Assembly (NCBI RefSeq): GCF_002954775.1
Contig: NZ_KZ672952.1
Coordinates: 686,883 to 750,882 of the forward strand
Length of the DNA stretch: 64,000 nucleotides
Direction: 5' to 3'
From: Streptomyces geranii
GTDB taxonomy: Bacteria > Actinomycetota > Actinomycetes > Streptomycetales > Streptomycetaceae
Shown: positions 1 to 8,378 of the stretch, piece by piece
How the letters are laid out: every line of letters begins with the position of its first letter
Position numbering within the stretch: position 1 is the first letter of the stretch
The notes under the pieces: generated by a model
What the model was told of the DNA's origin: nothing
The model's input: the letters and a program-made list of their open reading frames with translations, nothing else
The model's database searches: none
Made by a program: the position numbers and the translations under genes

Positions 1-869
1 GCGTCGGTCCAGTCGGTACGCAGCTGACGCGCGGGCTTGCCGGTGAGGGCGCGGGAGCGGACGGTGTCGCCCGAGCCTGCCGCCAGCAGCTTCCGCGTGA
101 GCGCGGTCGAGTGCATGTCGGCCTCGGTCACGGTCAGCCACATGGAGCCCAGCCAGACCCCCTGGGCGCCGAGGGCCAGCGCGGCGGCCACCTGCCGTCC
201 GCTGCCGATCCCGCCCGCCGCGAGCACCGGCAGCGGACCGACGGCGTCGACGACTTCCGGGGTCAGCACCATGGAGGCGATCTCGCCGGTGTGGCCGCCC
301 GCCTCGTAGCCCTGTGCGACGACGATGTCGATCCCGCCCTCGGCGTGCTTGCGCGCGTGCCGGGCGCTGCCCGCGAGGGCCGCGACCAGCACTCCCTGGT
401 CATGGGCGCGGGCCACGACATCGGCGGGCGGCGACCCCAGGGCGTTGGCGAGCAGCTTGATCGGGTAGTCGAAGGCCACGTCGAGCTGGCTGCGCGCGAC
501 CTGCTCCATCCACCCCGTGATACGCCACCCGGACGCCTCCCCCTCGGCCAGCTCCGGCACGCCGTACTTGGCCAGGGTGTCCCGGACGTACTGGCGGTGC
601 CCCTCGGGGATCATCGCCTCGACCTCGGCCTCGGTGACCCCCTCGACCTTCCTGGCCGGCATGACGACGTCCAGCCCGTACGGGCGGCCGTCGACATGGT
701 CCTCGATCCAGTCAAGGTCGCGTTTGAGGTCGTCCGGCGCCGTGTAGCGGACCGCGCCGAGCACGCCGAACCCGCCGGCCCGACTGATGGCCGCGGCGAC
801 GGCGGGAAACGGCGTGAAGCCGAAGACGGCGTGCTCGACTCCCAGTTTTTTGCTCAGCTCCGTCTGCAT
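1..869 (-). CDS. Nitronate monooxygenase (2-nitropropane dioxygenase family), 3' end outside window
   Basis: FMN-dependent TIM-barrel enzyme that oxidises alkyl nitronates. The frame starts at the ATG at 867-869 (MQTELSKKLGV) and stays open for about 289 codons to the window edge, so the C-terminus is missing; family members are usually 320-370 residues. Seen: AQGYEAGGHTG, with the GGH typical of the active site, followed by the glycine-rich phosphate-binding loop LAAGGIGSGRQ and GAQGVWLGS. The start lies 84 bases from the divergent serine hydrolase at 954, and the spacer holds a TCTGA-N7-TCAGA dyad. Many Streptomyces paralogues sit in acyl-CoA or lipid operons, so the true substrate is unknown. 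Confidence 0.85.
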   Translation of the reverse strand, partial: MQTELSKKLGVEHAVFGFTPFPAVAAAISRAGGFGVLGAVRYTAPDDLKRDLDWIEDHVDGRPYGLDVVMPARKVEGVTEAEVEAMIPEGHRQYVRDTLAKYGVPELAEGEASGWRITGWMEQVARSQLDVAFDYPIKLLANALGSPPADVVARAHDQGVLVAALAGSARHARKHAEGGIDIVVAQGYEAGGHTGEIASMVLTPEVVDAVGPLPVLAAGGIGSGRQVAAALALGAQGVWLGSMWLTVTEADMHSTALTRKLLAAGSGDTVRSRALTGKPARQLRTDWTD

Positions 870-911
870 GGCCGCAGGATGCCGCAGTCCTCCGGACGAG
901 GGAAGACCTTT

Positions 912-928
912 TCTGATACACCGTCAGA
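912..928. promoter_or_regulatory. Candidate operator dyad between divergent genes
   Basis: TCTGA (912-916) and TCAGA (924-928) are inverted around seven bases, in the 84-base gap between the nitronate monooxygenase and the serine hydrolase. The position suits a shared operator. No regulator gene is adjacent, so this is only a suggestion. Confidence 0.25.
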
Positions 929-953
929 TTCCTGGTTGTGGGAGGCTCCCCGC

Positions 954-2735
954 ATGACAGCAGACGCAGCGCACGGACCTGGCATGACGCGTCGTCAGCT
1001 CGCCGGACGCACCCTGGCACTGGGCAGCGCGCTGACCTTCGCCGCCTTCCCGGCGGGCCCCGCCGAAGCCACCCCCAGAACGACCGGCCGCCACCCGACC
1101 CTCCGCCCGGGCTCACCGGAGCGGGCGGGCCTCCTCCCCCGACACCTGCGCCAACTGGTCACGGACGCCGAGGCGTTCCTCGGCCCCTCCCCCGACCACC
1201 CCTGGTACGCGGGCGCGGTGCTGCTCGCCGGGCGGGGCGGCACGGTGGCGCTGCATCAGCCGATCGGCATGGCGGTGCGCTATGCGGCGTACGACGAGAA
1301 GACGGACACCGGGGTCGAGTTCCCGGCCGCCGAACAGATCCCGATGACCGAGGACACGGTGTTCGACCTCGCCTCGGTCTCCAAGCTGTTCACGTCGATC
1401 CTGGCCGTGCAGCAACTGGAGCGGGGCGCGCTGGAGTTGGAGGGGAAGGTCGCCGCGTATCTGCCGGAGTTCGCGCGGGCGGGCAAGCAGGACATGACGA
1501 TCCGTCAACTGCTCACGCACACCTCGGGTTTCCGCGCCTGGATCCCGCTGTACAACGCGCCGACGTACGAGCAGAAGCTCGAACTCATCTGGAACCAGGC
1601 GCCGCTGAACCCGCCGGGAACCAAATACCTCTACTCGGACCTGAATCTGATCTCGCTGCAACTGGTCCTGGAGAAGATCACCTCCACCCCGCTGGACACA
1701 CTGCTCCACGACGAGATCACCGCTCCGCTCGGTATGCACCGCACGCGCTACAACCCGCCCGCCTCCTGGAAGCCGACGATCGCCGCGACCGAGGACGCCC
1801 GTACGCCCTGGTCGGGGCTGAACCGGGGCCTGGTGTGGGGCGAGGTGCACGACGAGAACGCGTTCAGCCTCGGCGGAGTCGCGGGCCATGCCGGTGTCTT
1901 CTCGTCGGCCTGGGACCTGGCCGTGCTCGGCCGTACGCTGCTCAACGGCGGCGCGTACGGCAGGGCGCGCATCCTGTCGCCCGCCTCGGTCGAGCTGATG
2001 TTCACCGACTTCAACACGGCGTTCCCCGGCGACGAGCACGGCCTCGGCTTCGAGCTGTACCAGCACTGGTACATGGGCGCGATGGCCACACCCCGCACCG
2101 CAGGGCACACCGGCTTCACCGGTACCTCCCTGGTCCTCGACCCGTCGACCGACTCCTTCCTCGTCGTGCTCGGCAACTCCGTGCATCCGGTGCGCGGTTG
2201 GCGTTCCGGTTCCGCGCCCCGGGTGGCCGCCGCGAACAACCTGGCCCGCGCGGTACCGGTCCGCCCGCGACACGGCCGTACGGCCTGGTTCTCCGGCACG
2301 GCGAACGCGACGACGGCGACGCTCACCCTCCCGCTCCTGGCCACGACAACCAACTCCCGCCTGCGCTGCGCCCTTTGGTGGGACACCGAGCCGCAGTCGG
2401 ACGCTCTGTTCCTGGAGTCCTCGACCGACGGCGGCATGACCTGGCAGCCGGTGCCCTTCACGACGGCGCGCGGTGACGAAGCCCCGCAGGAGCATCCGGC
2501 GGGTACGGTCACCGGCTGGTCGGGCCGCGTCTGGCACCGCGCTTCGGCCGACCTGCCCGCCGCCCCCGCCCTGATCCTGCGCTGGCGGTACGCGACCGAC
2601 CGGCTGTACGTCGGCCGGGGAGCGTACGTCGACGCCCTGACCGTACGCGGCGAGAACGGCACCATCTTCGACGAGACGCGCCCGGCGGACGCGTCCCGAA
2701 TCGAGGCAGTGGGCTGGACGGCGAGCAAGGACTGA
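954..2735 (+). CDS. Tat-exported serine hydrolase (class C beta-lactamase / esterase fold) with C-terminal beta-sandwich
   Basis: 593-residue predicted secreted penicillin-binding-protein-like serine hydrolase. GGAGG at 941-945 supports the ATG at 954; an in-frame ATG at 984 (MTRRQL) is the alternative. The N-terminus has a Tat-like signal (MTRRQLAG followed by a hydrophobic stretch and AEA). The catalytic SxxK is S141-V-S-K144. The usual Tyr-x-Asn is Y227-S-D, as in many esterase-like members, and GHTG stands in for the KTG box. After about residue 440 comes a roughly 150-residue extension rich in beta strands that resembles the MAM/concanavalin-like domain of secreted proteases. Likely an esterase or peptidase rather than a true resistance enzyme; the substrate is unknown. 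Confidence 0.8.
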   Translation: MTADAAHGPGMTRRQLAGRTLALGSALTFAAFPAGPAEATPRTTGRHPTLRPGSPERAGLLPRHLRQLVTDAEAFLGPSPDHPWYAGAVLLAGRGGTVALHQPIGMAVRYAAYDEKTDTGVEFPAAEQIPMTEDTVFDLASVSKLFTSILAVQQLERGALELEGKVAAYLPEFARAGKQDMTIRQLLTHTSGFRAWIPLYNAPTYEQKLELIWNQAPLNPPGTKYLYSDLNLISLQLVLEKITSTPLDTLLHDEITAPLGMHRTRYNPPASWKPTIAATEDARTPWSGLNRGLVWGEVHDENAFSLGGVAGHAGVFSSAWDLAVLGRTLLNGGAYGRARILSPASVELMFTDFNTAFPGDEHGLGFELYQHWYMGAMATPRTAGHTGFTGTSLVLDPSTDSFLVVLGNSVHPVRGWRSGSAPRVAAANNLARAVPVRPRHGRTAWFSGTANATTATLTLPLLATTTNSRLRCALWWDTEPQSDALFLESSTDGGMTWQPVPFTTARGDEAPQEHPAGTVTGWSGRVWHRASADLPAAPALILRWRYATDRLYVGRGAYVDALTVRGENGTIFDETRPADASRIEAVGWTASKD

Positions 2736-2767
2736 CCCCGCACCCGCTCTTCCCCCTGCCCCTGCCC

Positions 2768-4345
2768 TCAGCCCTGCTCCGCCTCCAGCACGGCCATGGC
2801 GGCGTTGTGCCCGGGGACCCCGCTCACCCCGCCCCCGCGCACCGCGCCCGCCCCGCACAGCAGGACATTCGCGTGCCGGGTCTCCACGCCCCACCGTCCG
2901 CTGCCCTCCTCCGCGTAAGGCCAGGTCAGGTCGCGGTGGAAGATGTTGCCGCCGGGCAGGCGCAGGTCGCGTTCCAGGTCGAGAGGGGTCTTCGCCTCGA
3001 TGCAGGGGCGGCCGTCGGCGTCGGTGGCGAGGCAGTCCGCGAGGGGTTCGGCGAGGTGGGCGTCGAGCTGGGCGAGGGTCGACTTCAGCAGCTCGTCGCG
3101 TACGGCGTCGTGGTCGCGGGCGAACAGACGTGCGGGGGTGTGCAGGCCGAACAGGGTGAGGGTCTGGTACCCCTGCTCGACGAGGTCGGGGCCGAGGATG
3201 GTCGGGTCGGTGAGCGAGTGGCAGTAGATCTCCGACGGGGGCGCGGCGGGCAGTTCACCGGCGGTCGCCTGGGCGTGGGCGGCGGCCAGTTGCTCGTACC
3301 CCTCGGCGATGTGGAAGGTCCCGGCGAACGCCTCGCGCGGGTCGACGGACGTGTCCTTGAGCCGGGGCAGCCGGGTGAGCAGCATGTTGACCTTGAGCTG
3401 GGCGCCCTCGGCGGGGCTCGGGGGCGCGTCGCCGGTCAGCGCGGCCAGCTCCTGCGGCGAGGCGTTGACGAGGATGTGCCGGGCGGCGACCGTGCCCTCC
3501 CCGTCGGCCGTCCGGTAGGTGACCTCGGCGGCGCGGCCGTCCGTGTCCACCCGTACGACCTCGTGGCCGGTGGCGAGGACGGCGCCCGCGTTCCGGGCGG
3601 CGCCGGCCAGGGCGTCGGTGAGGGCGCCCATGCCGCCGACGGGGACGTCCCAGGCGCCGGTGCCGCCGCCGATGACGTGGTAGAGGAAGCAGCGGTTCTG
3701 CCGGAGGGAGGGGTCGTGGGCGTCGGCGAAGGTGCCGATCAGCGCGTCGGTGAGGACGACACCGCGCACGAGGTCGTCGGCGAAGTCGGCCTCGACGGCG
3801 ATACCGATCGGCTCCTCGAAGAGGGTGCGCCAGGCGTCCTCGTCGTCGACACGGCGGCGGAGTTCGTCGCGGGCGGGCAGGGGCTCGGTGAGGGTGGGGA
3901 ACACCCTTTCGGCGACGCGGCCGGTCATGGCGTAGAAACGCTGCCAGGACTCGTACTCGCGTTCCCCTCCGGTGAGCCGCGCGAAGGCTTCGCGGGTACG
4001 GAGTTCGCCGCCGCCGACGAGGAGTCCGGTGGGCCGGCCGTCCCGTTCGACGGGGGTGTACGAGGAGACGGTGCGCCCGCGCACGCGGAAGTCCAGGTCG
4101 AGATCGCGCACGATCTTCCGGGGCAGCAGGCTGACCAGGTAGGAGTAGCGCGAGAGCCTGGCGTCGATCCCGGCGAACGGCCGCGTCGACACGGCGGCAC
4201 CACCGGTACCGGCCAGCCGCTCCAGGACCAGCACGGACTTCCCGGCGCGGGCGAGATAGGCGGCGGCGACCAGTCCGTTGTGACCACCACCGACGATCAC
4301 CGTGTCGTACCGGTCGCGGAGGTCGGGGCGCTCATGTGCGGGCAT
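2768..4345 (-). CDS. FAD-dependent phytoene-desaturase-like oxidoreductase
   Basis: 525-residue flavoprotein of the carotenoid isomerase/desaturase and retinol-saturase type. The dinucleotide fold is near the N-terminus (TVIVGGGHNGLVAAAYLARAG) and a second flavin-contact motif is at the C-terminus (LLCGAGAVRGGGVSGVPG). The start is the ATG at 4343-4345 (MPAHERPDL); the longer upstream reading has atypical composition. It converges on the serine hydrolase with only 32 bases between stops. No phytoene synthase or other carotenoid gene is nearby, so a role in carotenoid synthesis is not supported; such orphan homologues are common in actinomycetes. Confidence 0.8.
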   Translation of the reverse strand: MPAHERPDLRDRYDTVIVGGGHNGLVAAAYLARAGKSVLVLERLAGTGGAAVSTRPFAGIDARLSRYSYLVSLLPRKIVRDLDLDFRVRGRTVSSYTPVERDGRPTGLLVGGGELRTREAFARLTGGEREYESWQRFYAMTGRVAERVFPTLTEPLPARDELRRRVDDEDAWRTLFEEPIGIAVEADFADDLVRGVVLTDALIGTFADAHDPSLRQNRCFLYHVIGGGTGAWDVPVGGMGALTDALAGAARNAGAVLATGHEVVRVDTDGRAAEVTYRTADGEGTVAARHILVNASPQELAALTGDAPPSPAEGAQLKVNMLLTRLPRLKDTSVDPREAFAGTFHIAEGYEQLAAAHAQATAGELPAAPPSEIYCHSLTDPTILGPDLVEQGYQTLTLFGLHTPARLFARDHDAVRDELLKSTLAQLDAHLAEPLADCLATDADGRPCIEAKTPLDLERDLRLPGGNIFHRDLTWPYAEEGSGRWGVETRHANVLLCGAGAVRGGGVSGVPGHNAAMAVLEAEQG

Positions 4346-4415
4346 GGTCCTTGGTAACACGTGATGATCCACCCCGGCCAGGGCTGCAGGGCCGAGTGCC
4401 TTTCCGGACCCCCTC

Positions 4416-4472
4416 AGGGGCGCCCCCAAGGGGCGCGGGGAACTGCGCGACCAGCCACGAAGGCGCCGCAGC
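4416..4472. repeat. Streptomyces-type intergenic repeat element
   Basis: The segment carries the sequence family GGGGCGCGGGGAACTGCGCG followed by ACCAGCCACG, which I recognise as a frequently repeated intergenic element of Streptomyces genomes. The GGGGCGCCCCC part before it can fold on itself. It lies between the stop of the kinase and the start of the desaturase-like gene, both on the minus strand. Recognition is from memory; copy number elsewhere cannot be seen here. Confidence 0.45.
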
Positions 4473-4499
4473 GAACCGACAACACCAGGCCCACACCCC

Positions 4500-6734
4500 T
4501 CAATGGCCGGAGGCCCGCTGCTGCCGCAACACAGCCACCCTCCGATACAACTCCACCGCCTCCACCCCCCGCCCCAACTGCTCCAGACAGTGCGCCTCGT
4601 CATTGCGACTGGCGAGCGTGTCGGGATGATCAGCACCCAGCACCTGTTCACGGGACGTGGCGACCCGCCGGTACTCGGTCAGCGCGTCGGCCCAGCGGCC
4701 GAGCCACCCAAGGCCCACAGCCACCTCACGCCGACTGACCAGCGTGTCCGGATGATCAGCACCCAGCACCCGCTCCCGGATCGCGCACACGTCGCGCGAC
4801 TCGGCGAGCGCCTCCTCCCAGCGGTCGAGTCGGCCGAGGTTGACGCCGAGGCCGTGCCGGGCGCGCAGGGTCTCGGGATGGGCGGGGCCGTTGACGCGGC
4901 TGCGGTCGTCGACCAGGGCGCGGTACAGCTTGAGGGCCTCCGCGCTGCGGCCGAGCCTGCCGAGGCTGATGCCGACCTCGTAGCGGGCGGCGAGGGTGTC
5001 GGGGTGGTCGGGTCCGAGGGCCTGGGCGCGCGCTTCGGCGACCTCCTGGTAGGTCGCCAGGGCCTCCGGCCAGCGGCCCAACTGACCCAGCGCGTAGGCG
5101 ACTTCGTACCGGGTGACCAGGGTGTCCGGGTGGGCGGCACCGAGGACGCGGGCGCGGGCCGTGGCCACCTCGCAGGCCATGCGGTACGAGTCCTCCAGGC
5201 GTCCCAGTCTGCTCAGGTTGAAGGCGAGGTTGTGGCGGCAGCGCAGGGTGTCGGGATGGTCGGTGCCCATCGTGCGCTCGCGGGCGGCCAGGACGGTGGT
5301 GTAGGTCTGGTGGGCCTCGAAGTGGCGGCCCAACTGCCCCAGGACGTACGCCATTTCCTGGCGGGCGGCCAGGGTGTCCGGATGCTCGGCACCGAGAATC
5401 CGCTCCCGCTCGCGGGCCACGTGCGTGTATTCGCGCAGGGCGTCGGCGGCGCGGCCGGTGCGACTGAGGGTGAAGCCGACCTCGTAGCGGCTGGCGAGGG
5501 TGTCGGGGTGGGCGGGGCCCAGCGCGTGCTCGCGTTCGGCGGCGACCGCGCGGTGCACCTCACCGGCCTCCGCCCAGCGGCCGAGGCGCCCGAGGCTGAG
5601 GCCGGCGTTGTGGCGTCCGGCGAGCGCGTTGAGCGTCTGGGGCGAGGGAGCGGGCGGCAGTTGGGGAACCGGGGCCTCGGGTCGGCCGGTGGCCGGGCGG
5701 GCGATCCAGTCGCCGGTGAGGCCGGCCGCCGGGTCGGGGGGTGTGACGGCCGTCCCGGCGCCGGTCGCCTTGTGGCCGGTGGTCATGCCCCGGGTCCAGG
5801 ACGGCAACCGGGGTTCACGGGCGGCGGGTTCGGGCGGCCGGAACTGGGGCTGCGGGGTGACGAGGGTCGGCACGTACAGCGGGGTGGCCCGGCCCGCGCT
5901 GATCCGGCGGGCCAACTCCCGTGCGTCGCGCGGGCGTTCGTCGGGGAGCTTGGCGAGGAGAGCGAGGATGACCCGCTCCAGGAACTCGGGCACCTCGGCG
6001 CGGTGGCTGCGCGGCGGCTCCGGCGGGGTGTCGCGGTGTCCGACGAGCACCGCCCAGGCGTCGTCGAGGTCGAACGGCGGCACCCCGGTGGCCAGTTCGT
6101 AGAGCACACAGCCGAAGGAGTACAGATCGCTGCGCTGGTCGACCTCGCCGCCGCTGATCTGTTCCGGCGACATGTAGTGCGGGGTGCCCATCGCGATCCC
6201 GGTGCCGGTGAGCCGGGAGGTGAAGCCGATGTCGTGGCCCAGTCGCGCTATGCCGAAGTCGCAGATCTTCACCGTGCCGTCGGTCAGCCGCATGATGTTC
6301 GCGGGCTTCAAGTCACGGTGGACGATGCCCTGTTGGTGGGTGTAGGCGAGGGCGGCGGCGACCTGGTCGGCGATGTCGACGACGACCGGGACGGGCAGCG
6401 GGTGCTGCTTGTTGTCCTCCAGGAGCTGGCTCAGATTGCGCCCGTCCAGCAGCTCCATGACGAGGTAGAGCACCCCGTCGGACTCACCGAAGTCATGGAC
6501 GACGGTCACCCCGCGGTGCTGCAGCGCGGCGGCCACCCGGGCCTCGCGCCTGAAGCGTTCCCGCAGGACCCGGGTGAAGGACTGGTCGTGGTGCGGCCCG
6601 AGCGGTTTCAGGCACTTCACCGCGACCTGCCGCCCGAGCGACTCGTCGCGGGCACGCCACACTTCCCCCATGCCGCCGCGCCCGATCGGATCGAGCAGCC
6701 GGTACCGGCCCTGGATCAGTCTGGTCTCCGCCAT
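4500..6734 (-). CDS. Soluble Ser/Thr protein kinase with C-terminal TPR array
   Basis: 744 residues. The N-terminal Hanks-type kinase (about residues 10-275) has the glycine loop GRGGMGEV, catalytic lysine K40, HRDLKPAN with D141, DFG with D159, and the MSPEQ segment. A proline-rich linker follows with no membrane helix, so unlike PknB-type receptors this kinase is probably cytoplasmic. The C-terminal half holds eight 42-residue units plus a partial ninth, each ending near LGADHPDTL, as in kinesin-light-chain-type TPRs that bind proteins. The start ATG at 6732-6734 lies inside the last codons of the upstream MpaB-type gene (19-base overlap), implying translational coupling. The target is unknown. 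Confidence 0.93.
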   Translation of the reverse strand: MAETRLIQGRYRLLDPIGRGGMGEVWRARDESLGRQVAVKCLKPLGPHHDQSFTRVLRERFRREARVAAALQHRGVTVVHDFGESDGVLYLVMELLDGRNLSQLLEDNKQHPLPVPVVVDIADQVAAALAYTHQQGIVHRDLKPANIMRLTDGTVKICDFGIARLGHDIGFTSRLTGTGIAMGTPHYMSPEQISGGEVDQRSDLYSFGCVLYELATGVPPFDLDDAWAVLVGHRDTPPEPPRSHRAEVPEFLERVILALLAKLPDERPRDARELARRISAGRATPLYVPTLVTPQPQFRPPEPAAREPRLPSWTRGMTTGHKATGAGTAVTPPDPAAGLTGDWIARPATGRPEAPVPQLPPAPSPQTLNALAGRHNAGLSLGRLGRWAEAGEVHRAVAAEREHALGPAHPDTLASRYEVGFTLSRTGRAADALREYTHVARERERILGAEHPDTLAARQEMAYVLGQLGRHFEAHQTYTTVLAARERTMGTDHPDTLRCRHNLAFNLSRLGRLEDSYRMACEVATARARVLGAAHPDTLVTRYEVAYALGQLGRWPEALATYQEVAEARAQALGPDHPDTLAARYEVGISLGRLGRSAEALKLYRALVDDRSRVNGPAHPETLRARHGLGVNLGRLDRWEEALAESRDVCAIRERVLGADHPDTLVSRREVAVGLGWLGRWADALTEYRRVATSREQVLGADHPDTLASRNDEAHCLEQLGRGVEAVELYRRVAVLRQQRASGH
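4560..5640 (-). repeat. 126-bp coding tandem repeat (TPR array)
   Basis: The kinase gene encodes eight full 42-residue units, each of form R-x3-G-x3-L-x-R-LGR-x2-EAL-x30-GxxHPDTL, plus one degenerate last unit. The DNA therefore repeats with a 126-bp period, which is a likely site of unit gain or loss by recombination and of assembly collapse. Confidence 0.85.
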
Positions 6735-7783
6735 GTCCCGCTGCCGCCCCCGGTCTCCTGTCCGCCCTCCCCTGGCCTGTCCAGTATGGCGAGGTGTCCC
6801 CCGAGTTTGTACGGCGCGGGGCGCGAGCCGGGTCCGAGCCGTGACACGGCCCGCAGGATGTGTTTGGGCGGGAGTTGCCAGCGAAGACGTGCGGGAACAC
6901 GGCGCAGCAGGGTGCCCGTGGCACGCAACTGCCGGGTGACGGTGGCCGGTTCGGGTGCGGCCCGGCCGTACAACTCGTGGGCGTACGGCGGCAGAGAGGC
7001 GTACGCCAGATGCGCCACGCGCCGCCACAGCACCTCGCGCGCCGGGACGAGAAGCGGGTGCGTCGGTGGACGGAGCAGGAAGTCGTCCACCTCGTGTGCG
7101 TCGGCTCCGGCGGCCAGCTCGGGCCGGACCTGCTCGAAGTAGGCGGCCAGTTCGGCCCGGTCGGCGGGCACGGCTTCGGGGTCGAGACCCACGAGCCGGG
7201 CGCTGACCAGGTGTTCGCGGATGTACCGGTCGGCGTGGGCGTCGGTGAGCGGGTATCCGGAGCGGCGATGGATGTGCAGATAGGAGTCGATCTCGGCGCA
7301 GTGCACCCACAGCAGCAGCCCGGGTTCGTCGACGGGGTACCGCTCCCCGGTGTCCGGGTCGACGGCGGACAGCATGCGGTGGATCTTCCGCACCCGGGCG
7401 CCCGCCCGCTCGGCCGCCTCCGTGGTTCCGTAGGTCGTGGTGGCGACGAAGTGGGCGATGCTCATCAGCCGGCCCCAGGCGTCCTTCCGGAAGTCGGAGT
7501 TCTGCATCACTCCGCGCACCGCGCGCGGGTGCAGCGCCTGGAGGTAGAGCGCGCGGACTCCGGCGACCCACATCATGGGGTCGCTGTGGAGCTGCCAGGT
7601 CACGGACTCCGGACCGAACAGCCCTGGGTCACCCGCGCCACTGCCGTCCACCCGATCAGTGTGACCGGGCTTCCCGGCCGGCACCAGGGTCCGGTACCGA
7701 CCCGCTGCCCGTTCCCACGGCGAGGGCGGTGTCCCCGTCGGCACCCTCCACCGTTCAGCGAGGCGGAGGTCCCTCCGGATCAT
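6716..7783 (-). CDS. MpaB/latex-clearing-type oxygenase family protein (DUF2236)
   Basis: About 355 residues from the ATG at 7781-7783, ending in the first codons of the kinase gene. Seen: FGPESVTWQLHSDPMMWVAG followed by LYLQALHPRAVRGVMQNS, and later LLWVHCAEIDSYLHIHRR, the histidine-rich signature of the family. Relatives include heme proteins (latex clearing protein) and the fungal mycophenolate-pathway MpaB. The start is uncertain: the ATG overlaps the divergent TetR start by two bases, and in-frame GTGs at 7742-7744 and 7649-7651 are alternatives, neither with a good ribosome site. The substrate is unknown. Confidence 0.7.
   Translation of the reverse strand: MIRRDLRLAERWRVPTGTPPSPWERAAGRYRTLVPAGKPGHTDRVDGSGAGDPGLFGPESVTWQLHSDPMMWVAGVRALYLQALHPRAVRGVMQNSDFRKDAWGRLMSIAHFVATTTYGTTEAAERAGARVRKIHRMLSAVDPDTGERYPVDEPGLLLWVHCAEIDSYLHIHRRSGYPLTDAHADRYIREHLVSARLVGLDPEAVPADRAELAAYFEQVRPELAAGADAHEVDDFLLRPPTHPLLVPAREVLWRRVAHLAYASLPPYAHELYGRAAPEPATVTRQLRATGTLLRRVPARLRWQLPPKHILRAVSRLGPGSRPAPYKLGGHLAILDRPGEGGQETGGGSGTWRRPD
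7764..7777. promoter_or_regulatory. Perfect 14-bp palindrome at divergent TetR start
   Basis: CGGAGG-TC-CCTCCG is a perfect inverted repeat that ends four bases before the TetR ATG. It includes that gene's only ribosome-binding-like GGAGG (7765-7769), at a long 12-base spacing. It could be the autoregulatory operator of the TetR gene and also cover the 5' end of the MpaB-type gene. Confidence 0.35.
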
Positions 7784-8378
7784 GTCGAACCACGACACAC
7801 CCAAGGCCGTGAAACCGGTCCGCGCGGACGCCGCCCGCAACCGCACCCGGCTGCTCGACGCCGCCCGCGTCGCGTTCGCGTCCGAGGAGCCGGTGTCGCT
7901 GAAGCGGATCGCGCAGGAGACGGGCGTGGGCATCGCCACGCTCTACCGGCACTTCCCCACCCGTGAGGCGCTCGTCGAGGCCATCTACCAGCAGGAGCTG
8001 GCCCAGCTGTGCGCCGACGCCGAGGCCCTCCTCGCCACCCGGGGACCGGACGATGCCCTGCGCGGCTGGATGGACCGCTTCGCCGACTGCGCGAGCACCC
8101 GGCGGGAGACCACGGACGCCCTCCGCGCGGTCCTGGTGTCCGACATCGGGACCGTGTCCCGGGCGCGGGACCGGCTCCGCGCAGCCGTGCAGGGCATCCT
8201 CGACGCCGGAGCCGCCACCGGGACACTGCGCGACGACGTCCGCGCCGAGGACATCGTCGTCACCCTCGTCGGGATGTTCACGACGACCTCACTGGCCGGC
8301 GGGCGCGACCAGTTGGGCCGTATGTTCGACCTACTGATGGACGCCGTACGGCGCCCGGCCCCGTCGCCTACATGTTGA
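7782..8378 (+). CDS. TetR family transcriptional regulator
   Basis: 198 residues. The N-terminal TetR helix-turn-helix is clear: [16 protein letters not shown], then [20 protein letters not shown]. The C-terminal ligand domain is unassigned. It is divergent from the MpaB-type oxygenase, with start codons overlapping, and converges on dihydrolipoyl dehydrogenase with an 11-base overlap of the 3' ends. The natural guess is that it controls the divergent oxygenase-kinase pair, probably through the palindrome at 7764-7777. Confidence 0.85.
   Translation: MSNHDTPKAVKPVRADAARNRTRLLDAARVAFASEEPVSLKRIAQETGVGIATLYRHFPTREALVEAIYQQELAQLCADAEALLATRGPDDALRGWMDRFADCASTRRETTDALRAVLVSDIGTVSRARDRLRAAVQGILDAGAATGTLRDDVRAEDIVVTLVGMFTTTSLAGGRDQLGRMFDLLMDAVRRPAPSPTC

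Noticed and set aside
2807..4357. Plus-strand frame opposite the desaturase-like gene
   Set aside because: Shadow with repeated Val-Gly-Glu composition; the FAD motifs are on the minus strand.
4503..7142. Long open frame on the plus strand opposite the kinase gene
   Set aside because: GC-rich antisense shadow of the kinase and oxygenase: low-complexity Gly/Val/Ala composition, no motif, no ribosome site.
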